From assembly GCF_004353845.1 (NCBI RefSeq), contig NZ_CP037864.1:4030001-4094000 (forward strand): a stretch of DNA of 64,000 nt. The letters run 5' to 3'. A program made the translations under genes and the position numbers. The notes beneath the pieces were generated by a model, which saw only the letters and a program-made list of their open reading frames with translations, had not been told where the DNA came from and did no database searches. Within the stretch, counting starts at the first letter, position 1. Every line of letters begins with the position of its first letter. This DNA is from Citrobacter arsenatis. Its GTDB lineage: Bacteria > Pseudomonadota > Gammaproteobacteria > Enterobacterales > Enterobacteriaceae. This document shows, one piece after another, positions 35,270 to 44,455 of this stretch.

Positions 35270-35832
35270 AATAACCGGACATCCACGGCGTCCATTCCTG
35301 CAGCACGCGCCGCCTGCAGTCCAAAATCAGCATCTTCAAACACAACACAGTGTGCCGGAACAACGCCCATACGTTCGGCGCAGAGCAAAAACGTATCAGG
35401 AGCTGGTTTGTGGCGTTGTACGTGATCGGCTGCGACAACAGCATCAAAATAGCGACGCAGCCCAAGATGAGCGAGCAGAGCCTCTGCAATCGCACTTTCA
35501 CTCCCCGTACCTACCGACATCGGACGGCGGCCATGCCAGGCTTTCACAACATCAACCAATGGCAAAGGCTGGACGCTATCCAGCAGCATGCTTCTGACCT
35601 TATCGGTTTTTTCACGCGCCAGGACATGGGGGTCAAGATCGGCATGATTTAGCTCAATTACCGACTGGGCAATACGCCACGTTGGAGAACCGTTGAGGGC
35701 GACCATGGCTTGTTCATCAAAACGTAGACCATAATGCCCCAATACCTCATGCCACGCCTTACGGTGCGTTGGCTCGGTATCCAGGATGGTGCCATCCATA
35801 TCAAAAATCAAACCCGCATAACGTTCGTACAT
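35266..35832 (-). CDS. yqaB: HAD-family fructose-1-P/6-phosphogluconate phosphatase
   Basis: The 188-residue protein has HAD motif I DMDGTILDTEPTH near residue 11, motif II in SVGTGSESAI near residue 108, and motif III/IV in FEDADFGLQAARAAGMD near residue 166. The E. coli enzyme dephosphorylates fructose-1-phosphate and 6-phosphogluconate. Confidence 0.94.
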   Translation of the reverse strand: MYERYAGLIFDMDGTILDTEPTHRKAWHEVLGHYGLRFDEQAMVALNGSPTWRIAQSVIELNHADLDPHVLAREKTDKVRSMLLDSVQPLPLVDVVKAWHGRRPMSVGTGSESAIAEALLAHLGLRRYFDAVVAADHVQRHKPAPDTFLLCAERMGVVPAHCVVFEDADFGLQAARAAGMDAVDVRLL

Positions 35833-36008
35833 CGTCTTCTCACAAGCCGATTGACCAGACGTTATTTTATCGTAATTGATTGATTTTGTCGCTGACAGCG
35901 AATTGAGGGATGTTCAGGGAGTATGTGGAAATGATTCAAAAGGGGGAAAGTGCTGGCAATTATCTCGCAGACCATGAAACAACAGTTTCGCTGTTATTTA
36001 GGAGAAGA

Positions 36009-36085
36009 TGGTGCATCCGGGAGGATTCGAACCTCCGACCGCTCGGTTCGTAGCCGAGTACTCTATCCAGCTGAGCTACGGATGC
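36009..36085 (-). tRNA. argQ: tRNA-Arg (ACG)
   Basis: The 77-base gene includes the encoded CCA. Read on the minus strand it begins GCATCCGTAGCTCAGCTGGA and carries anticodon ACG in CTACGAA. It is the last of four copies in the operon; the letter is by analogy with E. coli order. Confidence 0.95.
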
Positions 36086-36117
36086 ATTGGTGAAACTAGA
36101 CTGGAGAAAACAAGAAA

Positions 36118-36194
36118 TGGTGCATCCGGGAGGATTCGAACCTCCGACCGCTCGGTTCGTAGCCGAGTACTCTATCCAGCTGAGCTACGGATGC
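36118..36194 (-). tRNA. argZ: tRNA-Arg (ACG)
   Basis: This 77-base copy appears identical to its neighbours, with CCA encoded and anticodon ACG. A 32-base spacer separates it from the next copy. Confidence 0.95.
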
Positions 36195-36254
36195 ATCGGG
36201 AAACTTGCTTTACTGCCGATATTGATACCGCAATAAACGATATCAAGTAAGAGA

Positions 36255-36331
36255 TGGTGCATCCGGGAGGATTCGAACCTCCGACCGCTCGGTTCGTAGC
36301 CGAGTACTCTATCCAGCTGAGCTACGGATGC
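36255..36331 (-). tRNA. argY: tRNA-Arg (ACG)
   Basis: This is the second Arg tRNA in transcription order, 77 bases with the same sequence and anticodon ACG. The spacer on the downstream side is 60 bases. Confidence 0.95.
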
Positions 36332-36423
36332 ATCAGGGAAACTTACTTACTGCAGATTTGATATCGCTGCTAAAACGCTATCTATTTTTCTGTAACAACG
36401 CTAATACGCTATTGCAGAGAAGA

Positions 36424-36500
36424 TGGTGCATCCGGGAGGATTCGAACCTCCGACCGCTCGGTTCGTAGCCGAGTACTCTATCCAGCTGAGCTACGGATGC
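36424..36500 (-). tRNA. argV: tRNA-Arg (ACG)
   Basis: This is the first Arg tRNA after serV, only 3 bases from it. It has 77 bases with CCA, anticodon ACG. The spacer to the next copy is 92 bases. Confidence 0.95.
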
Positions 36501-36503
36501 AAA

Positions 36504-36596
36504 TGGCGGTGAGGCGGGGATTCGAACCCCGGATGCAGCTTTTGACCGCATACTCCCTTAGCAGGGGAGCGCCTTCAGCCTCTCGGCCACCTCACC
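36504..36596 (-). tRNA. serV: tRNA-Ser (GCT)
   Basis: The 93-base gene with a long variable arm begins GGTGAGGTGGCCGAGAGGCT on the minus strand. The anticodon loop CTGCTAA gives GCT. It is the first gene of the serV-argVYZQ operon. Confidence 0.96.
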
Positions 36597-36932
36597 AACA
36601 CGCCTCTTACGAGTGCTTCGAAGAACTTGTTTCTGCTCATCGTCGCTGCGTGGCGCACATATTACTTTCTGGGACTTATAAGTCAAACAATTTTTCCAGA
36701 GCTTTTATCGTTTGCACATTTCACGCGCAATTAGTCTGCAAAAACGGCAAAAAGAGTGTTTTATCAACAGATAAATTGGCAGTTTCATGCCAGCAATGAA
36801 CAAACAGAAAATTCGCCGGGAACGACAACGTGCGTATGGGAAACGAGAAAATGGGGGAATGAAGCAGAAAAGCGAAGAAAAAGGACAACTCAATCAGGTT
36901 GCGCCTCACCAGAAAGGTGAGACGCGAAAACC
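36597..36932. other. Intergenic region between serV and csrA
   Basis: About 336 bases with no protein gene. It holds the tRNA operon promoter near 36659-36686. Near 36901-36925, GCGCCTCACC and GGTGAGACGC form a stem that may end csrA transcription, though without a T run. Confidence 0.6.
36659..36686 (-). promoter_or_regulatory. Promoter of the serV-arg tRNA operon
   Basis: On the minus strand TTGACT, a 16-base spacer and TAATAT are followed by the GC-rich discriminator GTGCGCC, as in stringently controlled stable RNA promoters. The start would be near 36652, about 56 bases before serV. Confidence 0.8.
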
Positions 36933-37118
36933 TTAGTAACTGGACTGCTGGGATTTTTCAGCCTGGATACGCTGGTAGATCTCTTCACGATGGACAGAAA
37001 CTTCTTTCGGGGCGTTTACGCCAATGCGCACCTGGTTGCCCTTCACCCCTAAAACTGTCACGGTGACCTCATCGCCTATCATGAGGGTCTCACCAACTCG
37101 ACGAGTCAGAATCAGCAT
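36933..37118 (-). CDS. csrA: Carbon storage regulator CsrA
   Basis: The 61-residue RNA-binding dimer appears identical to E. coli CsrA ([17 protein letters not shown], ending SQQSSY). RNA contacts are Leu4 and Arg44. It represses or activates messages by binding GGA motifs, and controls glycogen, motility and biofilm. CAAGGAGCAAAG is the ribosome site. Confidence 0.98.
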
Positions 37119-37304
37119 TCTTTGCTCCTTGAAAGATTAAAAGAGTCGGGTCTCTCTGTATCCCGGCATTATCCATCATATAACGCCAAAAAGTAAGCGA
37201 TGACAAACACCTAAGTGTAAGCAGTCACGGCATCACATTCTGTTAAACCTAAGTTTAGCCGATATACACAACTTCAACCTGACTTTATCGTTGTCGATAG
37301 CGTT

Positions 37305-37338
37305 GATACAAACGCTGCGGATTGAAGTCCGCAGCGTC
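37305..37338 (-). terminator. Terminator after alaS
   Basis: ACGCTGCGGA and TCCGCAGCGT (37312-37337) pair around TTGAAG. On the minus strand TTTGTATC follows, 19 bases past the alaS stop. Confidence 0.75.
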
Positions 37339-37356
37339 GACTTACGCTTATAATTA

Positions 37357-39984
37357 TTACAGTTTTGCGCTGACCCAGCCTTTCACACTGGCTAACGCTG
37401 CAGGCAGAGCCGCTGCATCCGTACCACCGGCTTGCGCCATGTCCGGACGACCGCCACCCTTACCGCCTACCTGCTGAGCAACCATTCCAACCAGCTCCCC
37501 TGCTTTCACGCGATCTGTCACATCCTTAGACACACCAGCAATCAGAGAAACCTTACCTTCTACTACCGTTGCCAAAACGATAACGGTAGACCCCAGTTGA
37601 TTTTTCAGATCATCAACCATGGTACGCAACATTTTCGGCTCAACGTCTGTGAGTTCGCTGACCAGCAGCTTCACACCGTTGATATCAACCGCTTTGCTGG
37701 AGAGATTTGCACTCTCCTGCGCCGCAGCCTGTTCCTTCAACTGCTGCAATTCTTTTTCGAGTTGACGCGTACGCTCCAGCACGGAACGAACTTTGTCACC
37801 GATATTCTGGCTATCGCCTTTCAGCAGCTGCGCAATATCGCTTAAGCGATCGCTCTCAGCATGCACGGTTTGGATAGCGCCTTCACCGGTTACGGCTTCG
37901 ATACGACGAACGCCCGCCGCGGTGCCTGACTCGGACACTATGCGGAACAGACCGATATCACCCGTACGGCTGGCGTGAGTACCACCACACAGTTCGGTAG
38001 AGAAATCCCCCATGCTCAGAACGCGCACGTGGTCGTCATATTTCTCGCCAAACAGCGCCATTGCGCCTTTGGCTTTCGCCGCTTCGAGATCCATGATGTT
38101 CGTTTCAATCGGCAGGTTGCGACGAATTTGCGCATTCACCAGATCTTCAACGGCACGGATTTCAGCAGGCTTCATGGCTTCGGTATGAGAGAAGTCGAAG
38201 CGCAGCACTTTATCGTTAACCAACGAGCCTTTCTGCGCTACATGCGTACCCAGAACCTGGCGCAGCGCCGCGTGCATCAGGTGCGTTGCGGAATGGTTCA
38301 GGCGAATACGTGCACGACGTGCTTCATCGACATCGGCCTGTACTGCATCGCCAATTTTCAGAGAACCCGTAGACAGCTTGCCGATGTGACCAATGGCCTG
38401 GCCATATTTCTGCGTGTCGCTAACGCCAAACGCGAAGCCCGCGCCTTTCAGTTCACCCTTGTCGCCAACCTGGCCACCAGATTCCGCATAGAACGGCGTC
38501 TGATCCAGTACGACAACGGCATCCTGACCTGCGTTAATTGCGTCTACTGCTTTACCATCAACAAACAGCGCGGTTACTTTGCCGTTCAGTTCCAGGTGCT
38601 CGTAGCCTTTAAATTCAGAGGTGCCATCAACGCGAATCATCGCATTGTAATCTGCGCCGAAGCCGCTGGCTTCACGCGCACGGCGGCGCTGTTCTTCCAT
38701 TGCAGCTTCAAAACCTGCTTCGTCGACCTTAATGTTGCGCTCGCGGCAAACGTCTGCCGTCAGGTCAACCGGGAAACCGTAGGTGTCATACAGACGGAAT
38801 GCGGTTTCGCCATCCAGCGTATCGCCGGACAGTTTTGCCAGTTCTTCATCCAGCAGCGCCAGACCACGCTCCAGTGTACGCGCAAACTGCTCTTCTTCGG
38901 TTTTCAGAACCTGCTCAACCATCGCCTGCTGACGTTTCAGTTCTTCACCCGCAGAGCCCATGACTTCCACCAGCGGACCAACCAGCTTGTAGAAGAAGGT
39001 ATCCTTCGCGCCCAGCATGTTGCCATGACGTACCGCACGACGAATGATACGACGCAGCACATAGCCACGGTTTTCATTGGACGGGACAACGCCATCGGCA
39101 ATCAGGAATGCGCAGGAACGGATATGGTCGGCGATAACGCGCAGCGACTTGTTGCTCAGATCGGTCGCGCCGGTGACTTTCGCCACGGATTCGATCAATG
39201 AGCGGAACAGGTCGATTTCATAGTTGGAGTTAACGTGTTGCAGCACTGCCGCAATACGCTCCAGACCCATACCGGTATCCACGGACGGTTTCGGCAGCGG
39301 TTCCATGGTGCCGTCAGCCTGACGGTTGAACTGCATGAAGACGATGTTCCAGATCTCAATGTAGCGATCGCCATCTTCTTCTGCGCTTCCCGGAGGGCCA
39401 CCCCAGATGTGGTCGCCATGGTCGTAGAAAATTTCGGTGCACGGGCCGCAAGGACCGGTATCACCCATCTGCCAGAAGTTGTCGGATGCATAAGCCGCGC
39501 CTTTGTTATCACCGATGCGGATGATACGTTCGCGCGGAATACCGACCTCTTTTTCCCAGATTTCATAGGCTTCATCGTCTGTTTCATAGACGGTGACCCA
39601 CAGACGCTCTTTTGGCAGGGCAAACCAGTTTTCACCGGTCAACAGCTCCCACGCGTATTGAATAGCGTCGTGTTTGAAGTAATCGCCGAAGCTGAAGTTG
39701 CCCAGCATTTCGAAAAAGGTGTGGTGACGTGCAGTGTAACCGACGTTTTCCAGGTCGTTGTGCTTACCGCCCGCACGTACGCAACGCTGCGAGGTAGTTG
39801 CGCGGGAATAATTACGCTTGTCGAGGCCAAGGAAAACATCCTTGAACTGGTTCATCCCGGCGTTGGTAAACAACAAAGTAGGGTCATTGTTCGGTACCAG
39901 GGAGCTGCTGGCAACTACCTGATGTCCTTTACTATGGAAAAAATCGAGAAACGCCTGACGGATCTCAGCGGTGCTCTTGCTCAT
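37357..39984 (-). CDS. alaS: Alanyl-tRNA synthetase
   Basis: The 875-residue enzyme has the class II catalytic core (residues 1-240, with TSQRCVRAGGKHNDLENVG near residue 64), the tRNA-recognition domain, the editing domain with the zinc motif NHSATHLMH near residue 565 and CGGTHASRTGD near residue 666, and the C-Ala domain with a coiled coil near residue 735 and GGKGGGRPDMAQAGG near residue 845. It charges tRNA-Ala and clears Ser and Gly. Confidence 0.98.
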   Translation of the reverse strand: MSKSTAEIRQAFLDFFHSKGHQVVASSSLVPNNDPTLLFTNAGMNQFKDVFLGLDKRNYSRATTSQRCVRAGGKHNDLENVGYTARHHTFFEMLGNFSFGDYFKHDAIQYAWELLTGENWFALPKERLWVTVYETDDEAYEIWEKEVGIPRERIIRIGDNKGAAYASDNFWQMGDTGPCGPCTEIFYDHGDHIWGGPPGSAEEDGDRYIEIWNIVFMQFNRQADGTMEPLPKPSVDTGMGLERIAAVLQHVNSNYEIDLFRSLIESVAKVTGATDLSNKSLRVIADHIRSCAFLIADGVVPSNENRGYVLRRIIRRAVRHGNMLGAKDTFFYKLVGPLVEVMGSAGEELKRQQAMVEQVLKTEEEQFARTLERGLALLDEELAKLSGDTLDGETAFRLYDTYGFPVDLTADVCRERNIKVDEAGFEAAMEEQRRRAREASGFGADYNAMIRVDGTSEFKGYEHLELNGKVTALFVDGKAVDAINAGQDAVVVLDQTPFYAESGGQVGDKGELKGAGFAFGVSDTQKYGQAIGHIGKLSTGSLKIGDAVQADVDEARRARIRLNHSATHLMHAALRQVLGTHVAQKGSLVNDKVLRFDFSHTEAMKPAEIRAVEDLVNAQIRRNLPIETNIMDLEAAKAKGAMALFGEKYDDHVRVLSMGDFSTELCGGTHASRTGDIGLFRIVSESGTAAGVRRIEAVTGEGAIQTVHAESDRLSDIAQLLKGDSQNIGDKVRSVLERTRQLEKELQQLKEQAAAQESANLSSKAVDINGVKLLVSELTDVEPKMLRTMVDDLKNQLGSTVIVLATVVEGKVSLIAGVSKDVTDRVKAGELVGMVAQQVGGKGGGRPDMAQAGGTDAAALPAALASVKGWVSAKL

Positions 39985-40112
39985 AATTATCCTGAAGAAA
40001 TCAAGCTAACGAAATGTCATTACCAGCATCGGCACGTAAACTGCGCCTCTGGCAATCGAAAAGTGGGAATAAGATAAGTTTTCTTTACTGGGAAGTAAAA
40101 TCCCGTATGCGC

Positions 40113-40613
40113 TCAATCGTCAAAATTTCGCCATATTGCCTGAATATCTTCCATCAGATAGCCACGATAGAGCAAAAAGCGCTGGACCTTCACCTTATCT
40201 GAAAAATCTACTGGTAAAGGTTCTCCGTATTTTCGAATGGCCTGATCGCGCGCAAGAACTGCCCAGTCAATTTCGCACTCGCGCATGGCCCGCTCGATAG
40301 CCTCACGCGTGATCCCTTTTTGGTTTAGTTCCTGACGCACGCGCGCGGGTCCATAGCCCTTACGGCTACGGCTGGCGATAAACTGTTGAACGAAGCGGTC
40401 ATCATCCAGATAACGACTTTCAATACACCAGGCGATGACCTTGTCGTAATCCTCTGGCGTAGCATCAATGTCTTCCGGTCCATTTTTCCCCATCACCGGA
40501 GCGGCCAGCTTGCGCCGTAGTTCCTGCTCGCTGTGATCGCGCATTGCCAGAATACGTACGGCGCGGTCAAGAAGTCGGGAATAAGCGGATCGGCGGGAAG
40601 TTGCTTCTGTCAT
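40113..40613 (-). CDS. recX: RecA modulator RecX
   Basis: The 166-residue helical repeat protein binds RecA filaments and inhibits them. RAVRILAMRDHSEQELRRKL near residue 15 and GYGPARVRQELNQKGI near residue 100 are family motifs. It lies 86 bases after recA, past the recA terminator, and in E. coli is made by read-through from recA. Confidence 0.95.
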   Translation of the reverse strand: MTEATSRRSAYSRLLDRAVRILAMRDHSEQELRRKLAAPVMGKNGPEDIDATPEDYDKVIAWCIESRYLDDDRFVQQFIASRSRKGYGPARVRQELNQKGITREAIERAMRECEIDWAVLARDQAIRKYGEPLPVDFSDKVKVQRFLLYRGYLMEDIQAIWRNFDD

Positions 40614-40630
40614 AGTAAACCTTCAGAAAT

Positions 40631-40663
40631 GAAAAAGGGCTGCATGATATGCAGCCCTTTACT
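40631..40663 (-). terminator. recA terminator
   Basis: AAAGGGCTGCAT and ATGCAGCCCTTT pair around GAT (40634-40660); TTTTTC follows on the minus strand. Partial read-through would feed recX. Confidence 0.85.
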
Positions 40664-40699
40664 CTATGCAATTCAAAACATGCGATTCAAAACAGATTA

Positions 40700-41764
40700 T
40701 CAGAAATCTTCGTTCGTTTCTTTTACGTCTTCACCGCTGTCATCAACGGAGAAATCAGGCGTTGAATCCTGGTTATTGAGCAGCAACTCGCGTAACTTCT
40801 TCTCAATTTCTTTCGCAGTTGCCGGGTTTTCTTTCAGCCAGTTAGTCGCATTCGCTTTACCCTGACCGATTTTCTCACCATTGTAGCTGTACCATGCACC
40901 CGCTTTTTCAATCAGCTTCTCTTTCACGCCCAGATCAACCAGTTCGCCGTAGAAGTTGATACCTTCACCGTAAAGAATCTGGAATTCAGCCTGCTTGAAC
41001 GGTGCAGCAATTTTGTTTTTCACAACCTTAACACGGGTTTCGCTACCAACCACGTTGTCGCCTTCTTTCACCGCGCCAATACGACGGATATCCAGGCGGA
41101 CAGAAGCATAGAATTTCAGGGCGTTACCACCGGTGGTGGTTTCCGGGTTACCGAACATCACGCCAATCTTCATACGGATCTGGTTGATGAAAATCAGCAG
41201 CGTGTTGGACTGCTTCAGGTTACCGGCCAGCTTACGCATTGCCTGGCTCATCATACGTGCCGCAAGGCCCATGTGAGAGTCACCAATTTCGCCTTCGATT
41301 TCTGCCTTCGGCGTCAATGCGGCAACGGAGTCGACAACGATAACGTCAACCGCACCGGAGCGCGCCAGCGCATCACAAATTTCCAGCGCTTGTTCACCGG
41401 TATCCGGCTGAGAACACAGCAGGTTGTCGATATCAACGCCAAGCTTGCGTGCATAGACGGGATCCAGCGCGTGTTCCGCATCGATAAACGCACAAGTTTT
41501 ACCTTCGCGCTGCGCGGCGGCAATAACCTGCAGGGTCAGCGTCGTTTTACCAGAGGATTCAGGCCCGTAGATTTCGACGATACGGCCCATTGGCAAACCG
41601 CCCGCGCCTAATGCGATATCCAGAGAAAGCGAACCGGTGGAGATGGTTTCTACATCCATGGAACGGTCTTCACCCAGGCGCATGATGGAGCCTTTACCGA
41701 ATTGCTTTTCGATCTGACCCAGCGCTGCCGCCAACGCTTTCTGTTTGTTTTCGTCGATAGCCAT
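40700..41764 (-). CDS. recA: Recombinase RecA
   Basis: The 354-residue protein forms the strand-exchange filament and triggers LexA cleavage. Walker A GPESSGKT is at residues 66-73, and the DNA loops lie in GEIGDSHMGLAARMMSQAMR and NPETTTGGNALKFYAS (near residues 157 and 195). The acidic C-terminus ends ETNEDF. AGGAGTAATTAATGG gives its start. The SOS box is 73 bases upstream. Confidence 0.99.
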   Translation of the reverse strand: MAIDENKQKALAAALGQIEKQFGKGSIMRLGEDRSMDVETISTGSLSLDIALGAGGLPMGRIVEIYGPESSGKTTLTLQVIAAAQREGKTCAFIDAEHALDPVYARKLGVDIDNLLCSQPDTGEQALEICDALARSGAVDVIVVDSVAALTPKAEIEGEIGDSHMGLAARMMSQAMRKLAGNLKQSNTLLIFINQIRMKIGVMFGNPETTTGGNALKFYASVRLDIRRIGAVKEGDNVVGSETRVKVVKNKIAAPFKQAEFQILYGEGINFYGELVDLGVKEKLIEKAGAWYSYNGEKIGQGKANATNWLKENPATAKEIEKKLRELLLNNQDSTPDFSVDDSGEDVKETNEDF

Positions 41765-41832
41765 TAATTACTCCTGTCATGCCGCTTTCGGGTTAAACCG
41801 CGAAACGTGATAGATAATGTTCTGTTGAGGCA

Positions 41833-41860
41833 ATTATACTGTATGCTCATACAGTATCAA
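41833..41860 (-). promoter_or_regulatory. recA promoter with LexA box
   Basis: On the minus strand TTGATA and TATAAT, 16 bases apart, enclose the perfect SOS box TACTGTATGCTCATACAGTA (41837-41856 on the plus strand). The stop of pncC overlaps the -35. Confidence 0.95.
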
Positions 41861-42354
41861 GTGTTTTGTAGAAATTGTTGCCACAGGGTTTGTAACGCGT
41901 AGGCGGTCGCCTGTCGACGCACCGCGTCGCGATCGCCGCTGAAGCATTCCCGGCGAGTAATCCCCTCGCCGCTCGCGCTGGCAAAGGCAAACCATACCGT
42001 CCCCACGGGCTTTGCTTCACTGCCGCCATCCGGCCCCGCAATACCGCTTATCGAAACAGCGAAATGCGCACGTGCCGCTTTTAGCGCGCCAATCGCCATC
42101 TCCACCACCACAGGCTCACTCACCGCCCCATGCTGGGCCAGCGTCTCTTCGCGCACGCCGATCATCTGCGCTTTGGCTTCATTGCTGTAGGTCACAAAGC
42201 CGCGTTCAAACCAGGCGGAGCTGCCGGCAATATCCGTAATCACTTTGGCTACCCAGCCGCCGGTGCAGGATTCTGCCGTCGTAACGGTCGCCCCACGCGC
42301 TTTCAGCGCCAGGCCAACCTGCTCGCTTAACTGCATCAGTTCACTGTCGGTCAT
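41857..42354 (-). CDS. pncC: Nicotinamide-nucleotide amidase
   Basis: Also called ygaD. The 165-residue enzyme turns nicotinamide mononucleotide into nicotinate mononucleotide in the pyridine nucleotide salvage cycle. The CinA-C-type motif VTTAESCTGGWVAKVI near residue 24 holds the catalytic Ser, and SGIAGPDGGSEAKPVG near residue 104 is conserved. Its 3' end runs into the recA promoter. Confidence 0.95.
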   Translation of the reverse strand: MTDSELMQLSEQVGLALKARGATVTTAESCTGGWVAKVITDIAGSSAWFERGFVTYSNEAKAQMIGVREETLAQHGAVSEPVVVEMAIGALKAARAHFAVSISGIAGPDGGSEAKPVGTVWFAFASASGEGITRRECFSGDRDAVRRQATAYALQTLWQQFLQNT

Positions 42355-42476
42355 TTCAGCCTCTGTCAGTTAAAAAAATATGCCGGACAAGATAGCACTT
42401 TCACAACCAATGTGGGGATGGGGAGAACGTTTTACGAGGAGGATTCCAAAAATTGCTCCGTTGCATAAATAAGACC

Positions 42477-42540
42477 TGCCGGATGGCGATGCCTGGGCAT
42501 CTTATCCGGCCTACAAGAGATATCTTCCGGTAGGCCGGTG
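42477..42540. repeat. REP element after mltB
   Basis: CTGCCGGATGGCGATGCC with GGCATCTTATCCGGCCTAC, then a half unit CCGGTAGGCCGG. It touches the mltB stop. Confidence 0.8.
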
Positions 42541-42546
42541 GAGCGA

Positions 42547-43626
42547 TTACTGCACGCGCGCCAGCGCGACCGCCTGACCCAATTGCCACACGGCCATCGC
42601 GTAGTGGGTACTGTGGTTGTAGCGGGTGATAGTGTAGAAGTTCGGCAGCCCATACCAGTACTGATAACCGGTTCCGATATCCAGGCGCAGCAGGCTGGCC
42701 TGCTGATGATTCCCCAACGACTGCTGCGGCGTCAGACCTGCGGCGGCAAGCTGAGAAATGCTGTACTGGGTTTTAAAACCGTTCGCCAGCCCAGGCGCCT
42801 GGCCATTGGCCGGAACCGCGACCGTATCGCCTTTCACCCAGCCGTGGCCTTTGAAGTAGTTGGCCACGCTACCAATAGCATCAACCGGATCCCACAGGTT
42901 AATGTGGCCGTCGCCATTGAAATCAACGGCATATTGTTTATAGGAAGACGGCATAAACTGGCCGTAGCCCATCGCCCCGGCGAAAGAACCTTTCAAATCG
43001 AGCGGATCGTCACTTTCATCTCGCGCCATCAGCAGGAAGGTTTCCAGCTCACCAGAGAAGTATTCTGCACGACGAGGATAGTTAAACGACAGCGTTGCCA
43101 GCGCATCCAGAATACGCGTTTTCCCCATCACGCGGCCCCAGCGGGTCTCTACGCCAATAATACCAACGATAATTTCCGGCGGTACGCCGTAGACCTGCCA
43201 CGCACGGTTCAGAGCATCTTCATATTGGTTCCAGAAGGCCACACCGTTTTGCACGTTATCCGGCGTGATGAACTGTTTACGATACCGCAGCCATGCGCCG
43301 TTAGGGCCAGATGGTGGTTGAGTCGTTGGTGCCTGACGATCCATCAAACGCAATACCGAGTCCAGACGCTTGGCCTGCGACAGGATCTCCTGCAGCTGCT
43401 GGCGGTCAAAGCCGTGCTTGTTCACCATTTTCTCGATGAACTGCTGCGCGTTCGGGTTATTGGCAAAATCGCCGCCCGTTTGCATGACATTGTGCTGTGG
43501 CTCAAGCAGGAAACCGCCAGATGGCGTACCTGTAGTCGTTTGAGTCTCTGAAGGTTTAGGCTTGCTGCTACAAGCAGCAAGCAATACGAAAAGGGGAAGT
43601 AACGCTACATAACGACGCTTGAACAT
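42547..43626 (-). CDS. mltB: Membrane-bound lytic transglycosylase B
   Basis: The 359-residue lipoprotein has the lipobox LLAAC near residue 18, so it is anchored in the outer membrane. It cleaves peptidoglycan to 1,6-anhydro products. The catalytic Glu lies in GVETRWGRVMG near residue 160, and AMGYGQFMPSSYKQYAVDFNGDG (calcium loop) follows near residue 215. I use ATG 43626 (MFKRRYVALL), as in E. coli; 47 upstream codons are ignored. Confidence 0.95.
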   Translation of the reverse strand: MFKRRYVALLPLFVLLAACSSKPKPSETQTTTGTPSGGFLLEPQHNVMQTGGDFANNPNAQQFIEKMVNKHGFDRQQLQEILSQAKRLDSVLRLMDRQAPTTQPPSGPNGAWLRYRKQFITPDNVQNGVAFWNQYEDALNRAWQVYGVPPEIIVGIIGVETRWGRVMGKTRILDALATLSFNYPRRAEYFSGELETFLLMARDESDDPLDLKGSFAGAMGYGQFMPSSYKQYAVDFNGDGHINLWDPVDAIGSVANYFKGHGWVKGDTVAVPANGQAPGLANGFKTQYSISQLAAAGLTPQQSLGNHQQASLLRLDIGTGYQYWYGLPNFYTITRYNHSTHYAMAVWQLGQAVALARVQ

Positions 43627-43800
43627 GAGACATCCATTAAACAAATTCAGCCTGGGGGAAGTATGGTAAAGCATCCTCCTCCATACAAGGAAGCAGTAGT
43701 CGTTCTCCTTCACAGAATTTCCCCTCTCTTGCACTCCCAGCCTGCACAATTGCGAGCCCTCGCGCACAATCTTTCAAATTAAAATATTTACCTTTCATTT

Positions 43801-43816
43801 TGCGATCAAAATAACA
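43801..43816 (+). promoter_or_regulatory. CRP site of the srl promoter
   Basis: TGCGATCAAAATAACA fits TGTGA-N6-TCACA with changes in both arms and lies where the E. coli srl (gut) promoter has its CRP site, about 76 bases before srlA. The GutM/SrlR sites are not separately visible. Confidence 0.55.
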
Positions 43817-43891
43817 CTTTTAAATCTTTCAATCTGATTAAAATTAGTTACCGTTTGGCAAGGTAACTAAAAAACCCTACAGGAGAGAATA

Positions 43892-44455
43892 ATGATCGAC
43901 ACCATCACACTCGGTGCTGAGTGGTTTATCGGGTTGTTCCAGAAAGGCGGAGAGGTGTTTACCGGCATGGTGACCGGTATTCTGCCCTTGCTGATCAGTC
44001 TGCTGGTCATCATGAATGCGTTGATTAACTTTATCGGTCAGCAACGTATTGAACGTTTTGCCCAGCGCTGCGCCGGAAACCCGCTGTCCCGCTATCTGCT
44101 TCTGCCGTGCATCGGTACATTTGTGTTTTGTAACCCTATGACGCTGAGTCTGGGCCGCTTTATGCCGGAAAAATACAAGCCCAGCTACTACGCGGCCGCC
44201 TCTTACAGTTGCCATTCAATGAACGGCTTATTCCCCCACATCAACCCCGGCGAGCTGTTTGTCTATCTGGGGATCGCCAGCGGGCTGACCACGCTAGGTC
44301 TTCCGCTCGGCCCACTGGCAGTGAGCTATTTGCTGGTCGGTCTGGTGACCAACTTCTTCCGTGGCTGGGTGACCGATTTCACCACCGCCATCTTCGAGAA
44401 AAAAATGGGCATTCAACTTGAGCAGAAAGTACATCTGGCGGGAGCAACATCATGA
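43892..44455 (+). CDS. srlA: Sorbitol PTS EIIC2
   Basis: The 187-residue membrane protein is the first part of the glucitol transporter, with about four membrane helices. CNPMTLSLGRFMPEKYKPSYYAAAS near residue 71 (described in part) is a family mark. CAGGAGAGAATA precedes the ATG. It overlaps srlE by 4 bases. Confidence 0.96.
   Translation: MIDTITLGAEWFIGLFQKGGEVFTGMVTGILPLLISLLVIMNALINFIGQQRIERFAQRCAGNPLSRYLLLPCIGTFVFCNPMTLSLGRFMPEKYKPSYYAAASYSCHSMNGLFPHINPGELFVYLGIASGLTTLGLPLGPLAVSYLLVGLVTNFFRGWVTDFTTAIFEKKMGIQLEQKVHLAGATS

Noticed and set aside
36008..36250. 80-codon frame over the Arg tRNA genes
   Set aside because: It is a chance frame made of tRNA repeat sequence.
36009..36500. CRISPR-like array
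   Set aside because: The regular 77-base repeats are tRNA-Arg genes with cloverleaf sequence and encoded CCA; spacers vary in length.
37975..39201. 408-codon plus-strand frame opposite alaS
   Set aside because: It lies wholly antisense to a certain alaS gene and its protein has no recognisable domain.
42661..42676. Second AscG-like site in mltB (AACCGGTTCC)
   Set aside because: It is inside a coding region, only partly palindromic and not near a promoter.
42538..43551. 337-codon plus-strand frame opposite mltB
   Set aside because: It is a shadow of mltB with no start signal and no known domain.
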